A stretch of 64,000 nucleotides of DNA from Bacteroidota bacterium (GTDB taxonomy: Bacteria; Bacteroidota; Bacteroidia; Chitinophagales; Chitinophagaceae): assembly GCA_018266575.1 (NCBI GenBank), contig JAFEAE010000019.1, forward strand, positions 124,001 through 188,000, written 5' to 3'. Below the pieces are notes generated by a model. That model saw only the letters and a program-made list of their open reading frames with translations. It was not told the DNA's origin and ran no database searches. Positions 51,565-59,893 of this stretch are shown piece by piece; positions within the stretch are counted from its first letter, which is position 1, and the number at the start of each line of letters is the position of its first letter. Position numbers and translations under genes: made by a program.

Positions 51565-54381
51565 TTATTTTTCAGGCAGTAAAATACCTTGAAGTACATT
51601 CTTTCCGTCGAATAGCTTATTCGCAACAGCTTTGAGATCATCAACTGTTAGTGCGTTCACTAATTTTTCATAATCAAAAATGCGTTGCGGGTCATCGTTC
51701 TGGAAATAGATACTTTGCAGTTTTCCACTCCAGTAGCTATTTTCTTTAATCTGCACTTTATATTGTTCGAGCCATGTCTTTTTTACTTTATCGAGGTAAG
51801 ATTGTTTAACACCGAAATTCTTCACCGTATCAATTTCTTCATTGGCAGCTTTTACTAATTTGTCTACATTTTCCGGGCCACAAGGCAATTGCAATACCAA
51901 TGCATAATTATTATACGGCAGTTTATTTACACCCCCGAAAATTCCGCCACCATAAATAGCGCTTAATTTTTCGCGAAGGTCTTCTATGATCTTAATGTTC
52001 AACACTTCTTTTAAGGCATCGGCTTTTAAGGCCAGGTCATCGCTATATGGAATTTCCCCGGAGTAAATTTTTATGATCAGGCTTTTAGGATCGGTCCCTT
52101 TTTTAAATGTGAAATCCACGTCGCCTTTTACGCGGCGGACACCGTTATCAATATACGATGCAGGTTTATTGGCTGAAGGCAAGCCACCAATATATCGGGC
52201 AAGCAGCGGTTTTATTTTTTCAACATCAAAGCTTCCGACAAAAATGAAATTGAAATCTTTTGCATCACCGAATTGCTCATTATAAATAGCAAGAGACCTG
52301 TCAAGATTAATATTATCAAACTCTTCAGGTTTAGGTAAAACAACCGGGGCTAAAGGATTTTGCTGGTACAACACTTTGTAGAATGTATCGATGAATGCAG
52401 TCTGCGGATCAGCCAATGCAAATTGCATTTGTGCTTTTTGTTTGTCTTTCCATCCATTGAACAATGATTCATCTTTACGTGGAGAAGTAGCAAACAAATA
52501 GGTCAGTTGCAATAATGTTTCAAAATCCTTTACACTGCTTTTGCCGTTGATCCCCGCACTTAGGTTAGATATATTCGCTGAAGCGGAAACGGTTTTGCCG
52601 GAAAGGAATTTCTGAAGGTCGGTGGGAGAAAAATCCCCCACTCCCATTTGCTGAACGATGGTGGATGCAAATGTGCTGCTGAATTTATCTTCCGCCGGAT
52701 ATTTTGAAAGACCGCCTTTATGGAAAGATGTCATTACAATTTCATCATCTTTAAAATCCGTCGGTTTTAAAATTGCTTTTGCACCGTTTGAGAATGTAAT
52801 TTCCGTAACACCCAACTTTTCATTTTTTGTTTCGCTTACAATATTTCCTCCCTGGGGTTTTGTTTTTAATAATTCCGTGGCCAATGTTTTTTCTTCATAT
52901 GGTTTTACATCTGCTTTCAATGCAGTCTCAGCTTCAGCGAGCAGATGTTTATCATCAGGCAATTTTATATCTTTTGCATCAGGCCCTTGCAGGCTTACAA
53001 GAATATGCTCGTTTTGTTTCAGTTTTGCAATAATTGCATTTACTTCTTCGAGTTTAATTTCAGGCACTAATGTTTTGTAATATTCATATTCTTTAGCAAT
53101 ACCCGGAATTGGTTCGTGTTGCAAAAAACTTCTTACATATTCATCGACAAAATTGGCGCTCTCTGTTTTATCACGGTTGTTATATACCTGTTCAAATGAT
53201 GCTAGCAAATCTTTTTTCTCCCTGTCTAATTCCGGCTGCGTGAAACCATATTTTTTTACCCGTTCTATTTCTGTAAGCAATGCTTTCAAAGAAGCTTCAG
53301 GGCCGTCTTTTGCAGCAACAGCAAAACCAGTGAAACCTTCAAATCCCCTGGCATAGCTGTTGAATGAAGTTGCCGCATATAAGAACGGAGGTTTACTGCT
53401 GCGGGTTAATTCATTGAGGCGTTGATTTAATAAAGAAGTAAATAATTCTTTTATCAGGTCTTCCCTGTAATCAGCAACTGTAACGGAAACTTTCGAAGGG
53501 AATACAGGATAATCTACTTCTACAGAATAATTGGTCGCTTCTTTGTCTGTTACTACAATTGCACGGTCTTTCTGTCGTGCCGGAACTTTCGCATACTCAC
53601 GGGGGCGTTCATTTGCCGGATTCTTTAATCCACCGAAATATTCTTTTACTAATTTTTCTGTTCTAGCAACATCAATATCACCCACAATAATTACTGCTTC
53701 CAGGTCGGGGCGATAAAATTGTTTGAAGAAACGTTTAACCACATCATACTTTGCATTTTTGATGATGCTGTCTTTTCCTATTGGGATGCGCTCTGCATAT
53801 TTGGAACCTTCATATTGCAATGGATAAATTTTGCGGAACATCCTGTCGTCTGCGCCTTTTCCAAGACGGCTTTCTTCCAGCACTACTCCGCGTTCGCCAT
53901 CTATCTGGTCGTTATCGAATGATAATCCGCTTGCCCAATCCTGCAACACAGTTAATCCTTTTCGAAAATTTCCTGTATCCGTTAAAGGGATTGGAAGAAT
54001 ATATACGGTTTCATCAAAACCGGTATATGCGTTCAGGTCTGCACCAAATTGCACACCCATGTTTTGCAAAAAACTAACAAGCTCATTTTTTTTGAAATGC
54101 TTCGAACCATTAAATGCCATGTGCTCTGTAAAATGTGCAAGCCCTTGCTGGTCGGCATCTTCAAGAATTGATCCGGCATTCACTACCAGCCGCATTTCTG
54201 CTTTATTCTCCGGTTTTTTATTGTGGCGGATATAATAGGTAAGCCCGTTCACAAGCTTTCCAACTTTTACATTCGGATCAACAGGTAATTTATCAGCCAG
54301 GTTTACCTGTGAAAAAATTTCTGTTGCAGCAAGCAACAGCATAATTGAAAAGGACAAAGTTTTAATTTTCTGCATACACAT
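51565..54381 (-). CDS. M16 family zinc peptidase (two-lobed, PqqL/pitrilysin-like)
   Basis: A 938-residue exported peptidase with a signal peptide (through about residue 25; a second start at 54375 is equally possible). The inverted zinc motif HFTEH is at 83-87, with the third ligand Glu expected near residue 160 in GERGVVLEE. A second M16 half follows from about 520, without a zinc motif (SFHKGGLSKYP region), as in two-domain M16 proteins. These enzymes degrade peptides in the periplasm. It has its own promoter. A role in siderophore or T9SS-related peptide turnover is not supported here. Confidence 0.92.
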   Translation of the reverse strand: MCMQKIKTLSFSIMLLLAATEIFSQVNLADKLPVDPNVKVGKLVNGLTYYIRHNKKPENKAEMRLVVNAGSILEDADQQGLAHFTEHMAFNGSKHFKKNELVSFLQNMGVQFGADLNAYTGFDETVYILPIPLTDTGNFRKGLTVLQDWASGLSFDNDQIDGERGVVLEESRLGKGADDRMFRKIYPLQYEGSKYAERIPIGKDSIIKNAKYDVVKRFFKQFYRPDLEAVIIVGDIDVARTEKLVKEYFGGLKNPANERPREYAKVPARQKDRAIVVTDKEATNYSVEVDYPVFPSKVSVTVADYREDLIKELFTSLLNQRLNELTRSSKPPFLYAATSFNSYARGFEGFTGFAVAAKDGPEASLKALLTEIERVKKYGFTQPELDREKKDLLASFEQVYNNRDKTESANFVDEYVRSFLQHEPIPGIAKEYEYYKTLVPEIKLEEVNAIIAKLKQNEHILVSLQGPDAKDIKLPDDKHLLAEAETALKADVKPYEEKTLATELLKTKPQGGNIVSETKNEKLGVTEITFSNGAKAILKPTDFKDDEIVMTSFHKGGLSKYPAEDKFSSTFASTIVQQMGVGDFSPTDLQKFLSGKTVSASANISNLSAGINGKSSVKDFETLLQLTYLFATSPRKDESLFNGWKDKQKAQMQFALADPQTAFIDTFYKVLYQQNPLAPVVLPKPEEFDNINLDRSLAIYNEQFGDAKDFNFIFVGSFDVEKIKPLLARYIGGLPSANKPASYIDNGVRRVKGDVDFTFKKGTDPKSLIIKIYSGEIPYSDDLALKADALKEVLNIKIIEDLREKLSAIYGGGIFGGVNKLPYNNYALVLQLPCGPENVDKLVKAANEEIDTVKNFGVKQSYLDKVKKTWLEQYKVQIKENSYWSGKLQSIYFQNDDPQRIFDYEKLVNALTVDDLKAVANKLFDGKNVLQGILLPEK

Positions 54382-54393
54382 TTTTTAAAATAA

Positions 54394-54424
54394 CAAATAT
54401 AGATACGTAATCAGGCGGGAGAAA
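54394..54424 (-). promoter_or_regulatory. Promoter of the M16 peptidase gene
   Basis: On the minus strand, TTTC (54424-54421), a 19-bp spacer and a perfect TATATTTG -7 box (54401-54394), followed 12 bp later by the ATG at 54381. Confidence 0.6.
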
Positions 54425-54471
54425 TTCTGCCTGTTAAAAGTTCAAAAGAAAATGATTAACGGAAAAAACGT

Positions 54472-56127
54472 TTACTTTTCTGCCTTCAATACCTGTTCAA
54501 TGGGTTTGCCGATACAACCGTTTGGCATTTGTATATGAAGTAATGCTGAAACTGTCGGCGCAATATCCGTCATGTGTACTACTGCGTTTGTTTTTCCATG
54601 TTGAATCCCCCATCCCATAAATACAAGTGGAATGTGCGTGTCATACGGGTTCCAAGATCCGTGCGTAGTTCCGTTTTTTGCATAACTTTCAAACCATCCC
54701 GGGTTCAATACAACTTCTACTGCGCCGCTTCTTTTAAAATTATACCCGTTGATGATCATTTCTTTTATTGGTTCAGGGATTGCAGCTTCGCCGATCTTCG
54801 CCATATCAACAGCATATTGCACTTCGGGTTGCTGTTGTAAATATTCTACCGTGGTTTTTTTGATCGCATCGAAATCAAGGTGATCGCCATACACTTTTTT
54901 CATATCAAAATTGATCTGAAAATTTGTTCCTGAGTGCACTAATTTTTGTACTCCGAATTTGTTTTCTAAAATTTTATTGAGCGTGTCTATAACATTTTTA
55001 GCTGTGAAAAAATCAGCAGGCAAATTGTGTTTTTGCATATAACCAATGGCATGTGCTGCTCCATGATCGGCAGTCAGGAAAACTGTGTATTGCCCTTTGC
55101 CAACTTTTGCATCAAGAAACTGAAAGAATTTTTCAAGGTCTTTATCTAACCGCAAATAGGTATCTTCTATTTCGATTGAATTAGGGCCGAAAAAATGACC
55201 GACATAATCTGTAGAAGCACAATTGATCGTTAAAAAATCTGTTGCGGCGCCATTGCCGAGATTATAATTTTCAACAGCAGCTTTTGCAAAATCCAATGTT
55301 AGTGTATTTCCGAAGGGTGTCTGCCGCAATACCCCTTTACTTTTTTCATATATTTTAGGAATATCATGCGGGAACGTTGGAGATGTTTCCCCTTTGAATT
55401 TTCCTTCATAAGGAACATCATCAGGATCGCTTTGTGTGTATGTAGCTATCGGGTACAAGGTGTTCCAACCGTTTTTTATTAATTGTGCAACATGGTTTGC
55501 ATTATTAAAATTGTTTACCCATGACGGTAATTGTTGCATGTAATAAGTACTTGTAATAAAATGCCCGCTCGCATCATCAAACCAAAAAGCGGCATTGGCC
55601 GTGTGCCCTGCTGGAAGAATTGCTGCGCGGTCCTTCAACGATACACCCACAACTTTCGATTGATAATTTGTTGCTATACGTAATTCATCCGTAACTGTTG
55701 AAACCAATAAATTACGTGGCGACATTTTTCCGTCTTCCGATTCATTTCCTACACTCTGTACAGTACTATCATCCGTACAATACATTTGTTTTCCGGATAA
55801 TTGTTCCACCCAATCATTTCCTGTAATACCATTTATGGAAGGGACTGAACCTGTAAAAATGCAACTGTGACCAACTGCGGTATAGGAAGGCAAATGAATG
55901 ATCATTGTGTTTTCGCAGGAAAAGCCATCGTTGAGTAATCTTTTAAAACCACCATTGCCATAGCGGCTATAATACCTGTATAAATAATCCCATCGCATCT
56001 GGTCTACCACAATCCCAACAACTAATTTCGGGCGGCTTAATGATGTAGAAACTTTTTTTGCTGTTTGAGAAAAACTGACATAAGAAAAAACCGAGAAAAA
56101 AAGACAAAGAAAAAATTTACGCATCAT
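54472..56127 (-). CDS. pafA: PafA-type alkaline phosphatase
   Basis: About 551 residues with a signal peptide (MMRKFFLCLFFSVFSYVS). The first codon in the longest frame is TTG at 56133; the ATG at 56127 is preferred. It matches phosphate-irrepressible PafA of Bacteroidota. In the numbering of the 553-residue frame: metal ligand Asp44 (VVDQMRWD), nucleophile Thr85 (SYTAVGH), Asn106 (TGNDW), and the Lys167 and Arg169 pair (SLKDR) that separates PafA from NPP enzymes. FLTADHGA and THGSWNPYDTH give the remaining zinc ligands. It releases phosphate from organic esters in the periplasm even when phosphate is present. Confidence 0.93.
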   Translation of the reverse strand: MMRKFFLCLFFSVFSYVSFSQTAKKVSTSLSRPKLVVGIVVDQMRWDYLYRYYSRYGNGGFKRLLNDGFSCENTMIIHLPSYTAVGHSCIFTGSVPSINGITGNDWVEQLSGKQMYCTDDSTVQSVGNESEDGKMSPRNLLVSTVTDELRIATNYQSKVVGVSLKDRAAILPAGHTANAAFWFDDASGHFITSTYYMQQLPSWVNNFNNANHVAQLIKNGWNTLYPIATYTQSDPDDVPYEGKFKGETSPTFPHDIPKIYEKSKGVLRQTPFGNTLTLDFAKAAVENYNLGNGAATDFLTINCASTDYVGHFFGPNSIEIEDTYLRLDKDLEKFFQFLDAKVGKGQYTVFLTADHGAAHAIGYMQKHNLPADFFTAKNVIDTLNKILENKFGVQKLVHSGTNFQINFDMKKVYGDHLDFDAIKKTTVEYLQQQPEVQYAVDMAKIGEAAIPEPIKEMIINGYNFKRSGAVEVVLNPGWFESYAKNGTTHGSWNPYDTHIPLVFMGWGIQHGKTNAVVHMTDIAPTVSALLHIQMPNGCIGKPIEQVLKAEK

Positions 56128-56143
56128 GAACAATAGATTTTAG

Positions 56144-56151
56144 CAAATGTA
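56144..56151 (-). promoter_or_regulatory. -7 box of the pafA gene
   Basis: On the minus strand TACATTTG is a perfect TAnnTTTG match, 16 bp before the ATG at 56127. No good -33 element is seen. Confidence 0.5.
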
Positions 56152-56274
56152 TTTGAATTCAGGTTTTGGTTGATTAAAAATCGGGGGAGTTTGCAATTAT
56201 TAATCAGCAATTAAAGCGCAATCGTTTGCATTTTCACCGTTATTAAACGACATTTACCAACTCATGTATCCAGC

Positions 56275-56305
56275 CTTGCCCATTGCCGCAAATACATTAT
56301 TTTTG
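56275..56305 (+). promoter_or_regulatory. Promoter of the alpha-oxoamine synthase gene
   Basis: CTTG at 56275-56278, a 19-bp spacer and TATTTTTG at 56298-56305 match the consensus with one change in the -33 box. The ATG lies 34 bp downstream. Confidence 0.6.
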
Positions 56306-56339
56306 CGTCAATTTTTAGTTCAGAAAAACATAATAAAAT

Positions 56340-57596
56340 ATGGCAGATATCTTTGAAAGGCTGATCAAACATTACGGCCCCATCGGGCAGCACCGTGAAA
56401 GGGCCCACGGTTATTTTGCATTTCCAAAATTAGAAGGCGAAATAGGAAGCCACATGAAATTCCGTGGCAAAGAAATGATCGTTTGGAGCCTCAATAATTA
56501 TTTGGGACTGGCAAACCATCCTGAAGTAAGAAAAGCAGATGCCGATGCTGCGAAAGAATTTGGATTGGCAACACCTATGGGTGCACGCATGATGAGTGGG
56601 AACAGTAATTACCACGAACAGTTAGAAAAAGAATTAGCCGAGTTTGTGTATAAAGAAGATGCTGCATTATTAAATTACGGCTACCAGGGAATGGTTAGCA
56701 TTATCGATGTTTTATGCAGCCGCCATGATGTTATTGTGTACGATGCAGAATCACATGCATGTATAATAGACGGTTTACGCTTGCATCCAGGCCATCGTTA
56801 TGTTTTTAAACATAATGATGTTGATGATTGTGAAAAACAATTGCAACGTGCTGCTGCACTTGTTGAAAAACAAAAAGCCGGTGGCATACTTGTTATTACA
56901 GAAGGAGTTTTTGGAATGGCAGGAGACCAGGGGAAATTAAAAGAAATAGCTGCATTAAAAGACAAATATCAATTTCGTTTATTGGTTGACGATGCCCATG
57001 GCTTCGGTACACTCGGCAAAACCGGCGCCGGCGCTGGTGAAGAACAGGGTGTGCAGGATAAGATCGACCTGTATTTTTCTACGTTTGCAAAATCAATGGC
57101 ATCTATCGGTGCATTTGTTGCAGGAGATAAAACGATCATCGATTATATCCGCTACAATATCCGCAGCCAGATATTTGCGAAAAGTTTACCCATGCCATTT
57201 GTGTTGGGAAATTTGAAAAGATTACAATTGTTACGCAACCACGTTGAGTTAAAAAATAAATTGTGGGAGAATGCACTCAAATTGCAAAACGGGCTAAAGG
57301 CAAGAGGTTTTGATATTGGCAAAACGGATTCTGTTGTTACACCTGTATATATGAAAGGCGATATTCCTGAAGCAACTGCAATGGTAACAGACCTGCGTGA
57401 AAATTTCAGGATATTCTGCTCGATTGTTGTGTATCCTGTTATTCCAAAAGGGCATATTATTTACCGGTTAATCCCTACTTCGGTGCATACAGATGCTGAT
57501 ATAGAAAAAACATTGGAAGCCTTTGAAATAACAAAGAAGAAGCTGGACGCAGGGGAATATAAAGTAGAAGCAATACCACACATGGCAGAGGCTTAA
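56340..57596 (+). CDS. Alpha-oxoamine synthase family PLP enzyme
   Basis: A 418-residue class II aminotransferase-fold enzyme. Key parts: NNYLGLANHPEV (about 52-63), DAESHACIIDG (about 136-146) with the His that stacks on PLP, VDDAHGFGTLG (about 216-226), and STFAKSMAS with the PLP Lys near residue 246. The family joins an amino acid with an acyl-CoA: KBL, BioF, ALAS or serine palmitoyltransferase. In Bacteroidota this MADIFERL-type paralogue is separate from both KBL and the better known SPT clade, so I do not name a substrate; a sphingolipid role is possible. Own promoter and terminator. Confidence 0.85.
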   Translation: MADIFERLIKHYGPIGQHRERAHGYFAFPKLEGEIGSHMKFRGKEMIVWSLNNYLGLANHPEVRKADADAAKEFGLATPMGARMMSGNSNYHEQLEKELAEFVYKEDAALLNYGYQGMVSIIDVLCSRHDVIVYDAESHACIIDGLRLHPGHRYVFKHNDVDDCEKQLQRAAALVEKQKAGGILVITEGVFGMAGDQGKLKEIAALKDKYQFRLLVDDAHGFGTLGKTGAGAGEEQGVQDKIDLYFSTFAKSMASIGAFVAGDKTIIDYIRYNIRSQIFAKSLPMPFVLGNLKRLQLLRNHVELKNKLWENALKLQNGLKARGFDIGKTDSVVTPVYMKGDIPEATAMVTDLRENFRIFCSIVVYPVIPKGHIIYRLIPTSVHTDADIEKTLEAFEITKKKLDAGEYKVEAIPHMAEA

Positions 57597-57622
57597 AAGG
57601 GAAATAACCCAAATTTAATATT

Positions 57623-57652
57623 AAAAGCCCTGTTAGATAAAACAGGGCTTTT
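57623..57652 (+). terminator. Intrinsic terminator of the alpha-oxoamine synthase gene
   Basis: AAAAGCCCTGTT and AACAGGGCTTTT form a perfect 12-bp stem with a six-base loop, followed by TCTTTATTTCTT. It lies 27 bp after the stop codon. Confidence 0.9.
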
Positions 57653-57679
57653 TCTTTATTTCTTTAGATAATATCTACA

Positions 57680-57747
57680 AAAAAGAAGCCCCGCCGAAGC
57701 GGGGCTGCACTAATCAAATACCATTAACCATTAAACCTTATCCTATG
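57680..57747 (-). ncRNA. Possible short RNA gene with UUCG-loop terminator
   Basis: On the minus strand a perfect -7 box TATATTTG (57761-57754), with ATTG 17 bp before it, stands about 50 bases before the hairpin AGCCCCGC-ttcg-GCGGGGCT (57706-57687) and a CTTTTTT run. The transcript would be about 65 nt and begin near TTTTCATAGGATAAGG. The same hairpin could instead end the long 3' region of the thioredoxin-fold gene at 57910. No peptide is encoded. Inferred from promoter and terminator geometry only. Confidence 0.3.
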
Positions 57748-57909
57748 AAAACTCAAATATAAGATGTTAGAATTGAAACAATAACCTTTTTGGTAATTTT
57801 TTTTTTACCCAGAAACCATGAAATTGATTAAAATCAACTGTATTTTATACATTTAATCCTTTAGGGGTCGCAAATGGAGGCTTTTTTGGTTAATTCGCGG
57901 AGAATGATG

Positions 57910-58443
57910 CTATTGCCAACCTGGCTTAAAATTTTTCTGGTATTCATCGAAAGGGATTTTTCCGTATGCCCCCTCTCCAAAATATTTTGCGATCAATTCA
58001 AAATCCTTCACTTCAAGATAGCCGGGAATTGCCTGTGGCTCGCTCCCGTCTGTAGGTATTATTACAGTGGTTGGAAATGCAAGCCTGCCTTGTGTAAGGT
58101 AAACTGCAAAATCATTAGAGCGGTAATTGGCATTAAAACTATAGGTCTTGTTCTTCCATAATATTTTCTCTTTTGTTTCAGCATTTAGTTTAACCGTATA
58201 AAATTTGTCCTGCAGGTATTCAACCACGTTTTTGTTTGTGTAGGTTTTTTTATCCATCACTTTGCACCATCCGCACCAGTCGGTATATAAATCGATCAGC
58301 AAAGGCTTTTTTTCTTTTTGCAATTCGGCTACGGCTTCATTTAAACTCATCCATTTCACTCGTTCGCCGGAGAATGAAGGTTTTTTTGCGCCGCAAAAAA
58401 GCAATACAGCAGCACATAAAAACATCAGCTTAAATTTTTGCAT
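57910..58443 (-). CDS. Exported thioredoxin-fold protein
   Basis: About 177 residues from the ATG at 58443, which gives a clear signal peptide (MQKFKLMFLCAAVLLFCGAKK); the longer frame to 58500 overlaps ubiX. A thioredoxin-like domain follows with DLYTDWCGWCKVM: a WCGWC active site at about residues 63-67, then the cis-Pro region AFPTTVII. It resembles the DUF255/thioredoxin_7 group that reduces or isomerises disulfides in the periplasm. A last Cys in the lipobox-like LLFCG stretch could make it a lipoprotein. Divergent from ubiX with 35 bp between the starts. Confidence 0.85.
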   Translation of the reverse strand: MQKFKLMFLCAAVLLFCGAKKPSFSGERVKWMSLNEAVAELQKEKKPLLIDLYTDWCGWCKVMDKKTYTNKNVVEYLQDKFYTVKLNAETKEKILWKNKTYSFNANYRSNDFAVYLTQGRLAFPTTVIIPTDGSEPQAIPGYLEVKDFELIAKYFGEGAYGKIPFDEYQKNFKPGWQ

Positions 58444-58460
58444 AGTATTTTTGTTTACTA

Positions 58461-58468
58461 CAAAGTTA
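58461..58468 (-). promoter_or_regulatory. -7 box of the thioredoxin-fold gene
   Basis: On the minus strand TAACTTTG is a perfect TAnnTTTG match, 17 bp before the ATG at 58443, and supports the shorter start. The -33 region overlaps the first ubiX codons. Confidence 0.5.
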
Positions 58469-58478
58469 AACAAATACC

Positions 58479-59036
58479 ATGCGAAAAATTGTTGTAGCAA
58501 TTACAGGTGCAAGCGGATCGGTCTATGCAAAACTATTATTGGATAAATTGATCCAACTAAAAACTCAGTGGGATGACGTTGCGGTTGTAATGACAGAAAA
58601 TGCGAAAGAAGTATGGAAAACAGAATTGGATAACGATGGCTATAAAAGTTATACCGTCCGTTTTTTTTCGCAACAGGATTTTTCTGCGCCGTTTGCATCA
58701 GGTTCGGGGAAATATGATACGATGATAATCATTCCATGTTCTATGGGAACTTTAGGAAGAATTGCCAATGGAATTTCCTCTGATTTAATTACAAGAGCTG
58801 CTGATGTTGTTTTGAAAGAAAGGAGGAAACTAATTTGCGTAGTCCGTGATACACCATATAATCTTATTCACATCCGCAATATGGAAACAGTTACACTTGC
58901 CGGGGGCATTATTTGTCCTGCAACACCATCATTTTACAGCAAACCCTCAAGTATAGACGAAGTTGCTGCAACTGTGGTTGATCGTGTTCTTGACCTTGCA
59001 GGGTTTGATATCAGTACTTTTCGTTGGGGGAAATGA
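58479..59036 (+). CDS. ubiX: Flavin prenyltransferase UbiX
   Basis: A 185-residue flavoprotein that joins dimethylallyl phosphate to FMN, giving the prenyl-FMN cofactor of UbiD decarboxylases. The FMN loop is VAITGASGSVYAKLLL (about residues 5-20), PCSMGTLGRIANGISSDLITRAADVVLKERRKL (about 87-119) carries the family core in parts PCSMGTLGRIA and KERRKL, and RDTPYN is followed by NMETVTLAGGIICPATPSFY. No ubiD is seen in this window. Length and motifs match the family. Confidence 0.94.
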   Translation: MRKIVVAITGASGSVYAKLLLDKLIQLKTQWDDVAVVMTENAKEVWKTELDNDGYKSYTVRFFSQQDFSAPFASGSGKYDTMIIIPCSMGTLGRIANGISSDLITRAADVVLKERRKLICVVRDTPYNLIHIRNMETVTLAGGIICPATPSFYSKPSSIDEVAATVVDRVLDLAGFDISTFRWGK

Positions 59037-59114
59037 AACAGTCCGCAGTCTTCGGTTGTCAGTCGCCAGTAGAGCATGTAATTACAAACTTCAAACCATA
59101 AAAGATCACCCAAT

Positions 59115-59783
59115 TTAATTTCTTAAATCTACTTCATCCACTCCGGGATATTTTGATTTATCGAAAACGAAAGTTGTGTCGTTGAGAGAGCTATTGCCAT
59201 TCAACTTATTAATGGTGAGCGTATATTTTGTTCCGTTCTTTTCCAATGATTTCAAACTGTACATCGTATTTGTTTTTTTATCGATGTAGAGATAAACCTT
59301 GTAGAATGTTTTTGTTTTGTCAATTGGTGTTAACTCAATTTCCGCAAGATTTTTTCCGGCTTGTGTAACATTGCCGTTCAATTTGTATAAAAAATCTTTG
59401 TCGTAAAAATTAGTGAAAAATTTTTCCGGGGTGATGGTTTTAACGGAAGGATCAACTTTTGCAATGGTCACTTCATTGGTTGATTTATCATACGTCCATG
59501 TATTCTTTCCATCACAAAAAATTTCCTGTCCGGTTATACTTATGCGGTATTGCATGCCTTTCAGGTAAAGATTGCCTTTTTTTGTTCCCTGCAATTTTCC
59601 TTTGGCATCTGTTACAGAAAGCGTAAATGCAGCTTCCACACCTTTGTACGATTTTACTTTTGTACTTACCTGGTCAAGAATTTTTTTTGCATCAGGATCA
59701 TTTTTGCCAATGCTATTGTTCTGTGAAAAAGAAACCGACGCAAAACTTACCATACACAGACAAGCAATAATTATATGTTTCAT
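59115..59783 (-). CDS. LolA-like outer membrane lipoprotein carrier protein
   Basis: A 222-residue exported protein with a signal peptide (residues 1-20, ending VSFS). The rest fits the LolA/LolB fold: DPDAKKILDQVSTKVKSYKGVEAAFTLSV near the start (here given in parts as KILDQVSTKVKSYKG), a GNLYLKGMQYRI strand, DGKNTWTYDKSTNEV and a C-terminal pair of strands. LolA carries lipoproteins across the periplasm. In Bacteroidota this gene regularly follows the ftsK translocase gene, as here, 110 bp downstream on the same strand. Confidence 0.85.
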   Translation of the reverse strand: MKHIIIACLCMVSFASVSFSQNNSIGKNDPDAKKILDQVSTKVKSYKGVEAAFTLSVTDAKGKLQGTKKGNLYLKGMQYRISITGQEIFCDGKNTWTYDKSTNEVTIAKVDPSVKTITPEKFFTNFYDKDFLYKLNGNVTQAGKNLAEIELTPIDKTKTFYKVYLYIDKKTNTMYSLKSLEKNGTKYTLTINKLNGNSSLNDTTFVFDKSKYPGVDEVDLRN

Positions 59784-59893
59784 ATAGTCTCAGTTAAAAT
59801 TTCCAAATGAGGCGCAAAGATATCGTAAAACCTGCAAAGCTGTGACTTTGTATAAGATTAAAGGTTTTACGGGCAATGGGGATTAACAAATTT

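Noticed and set aside
58444..58500. Extension of the thioredoxin-fold gene into ubiX
   Set aside because: The later ATG gives a proper signal peptide and leaves room for a -7 box.
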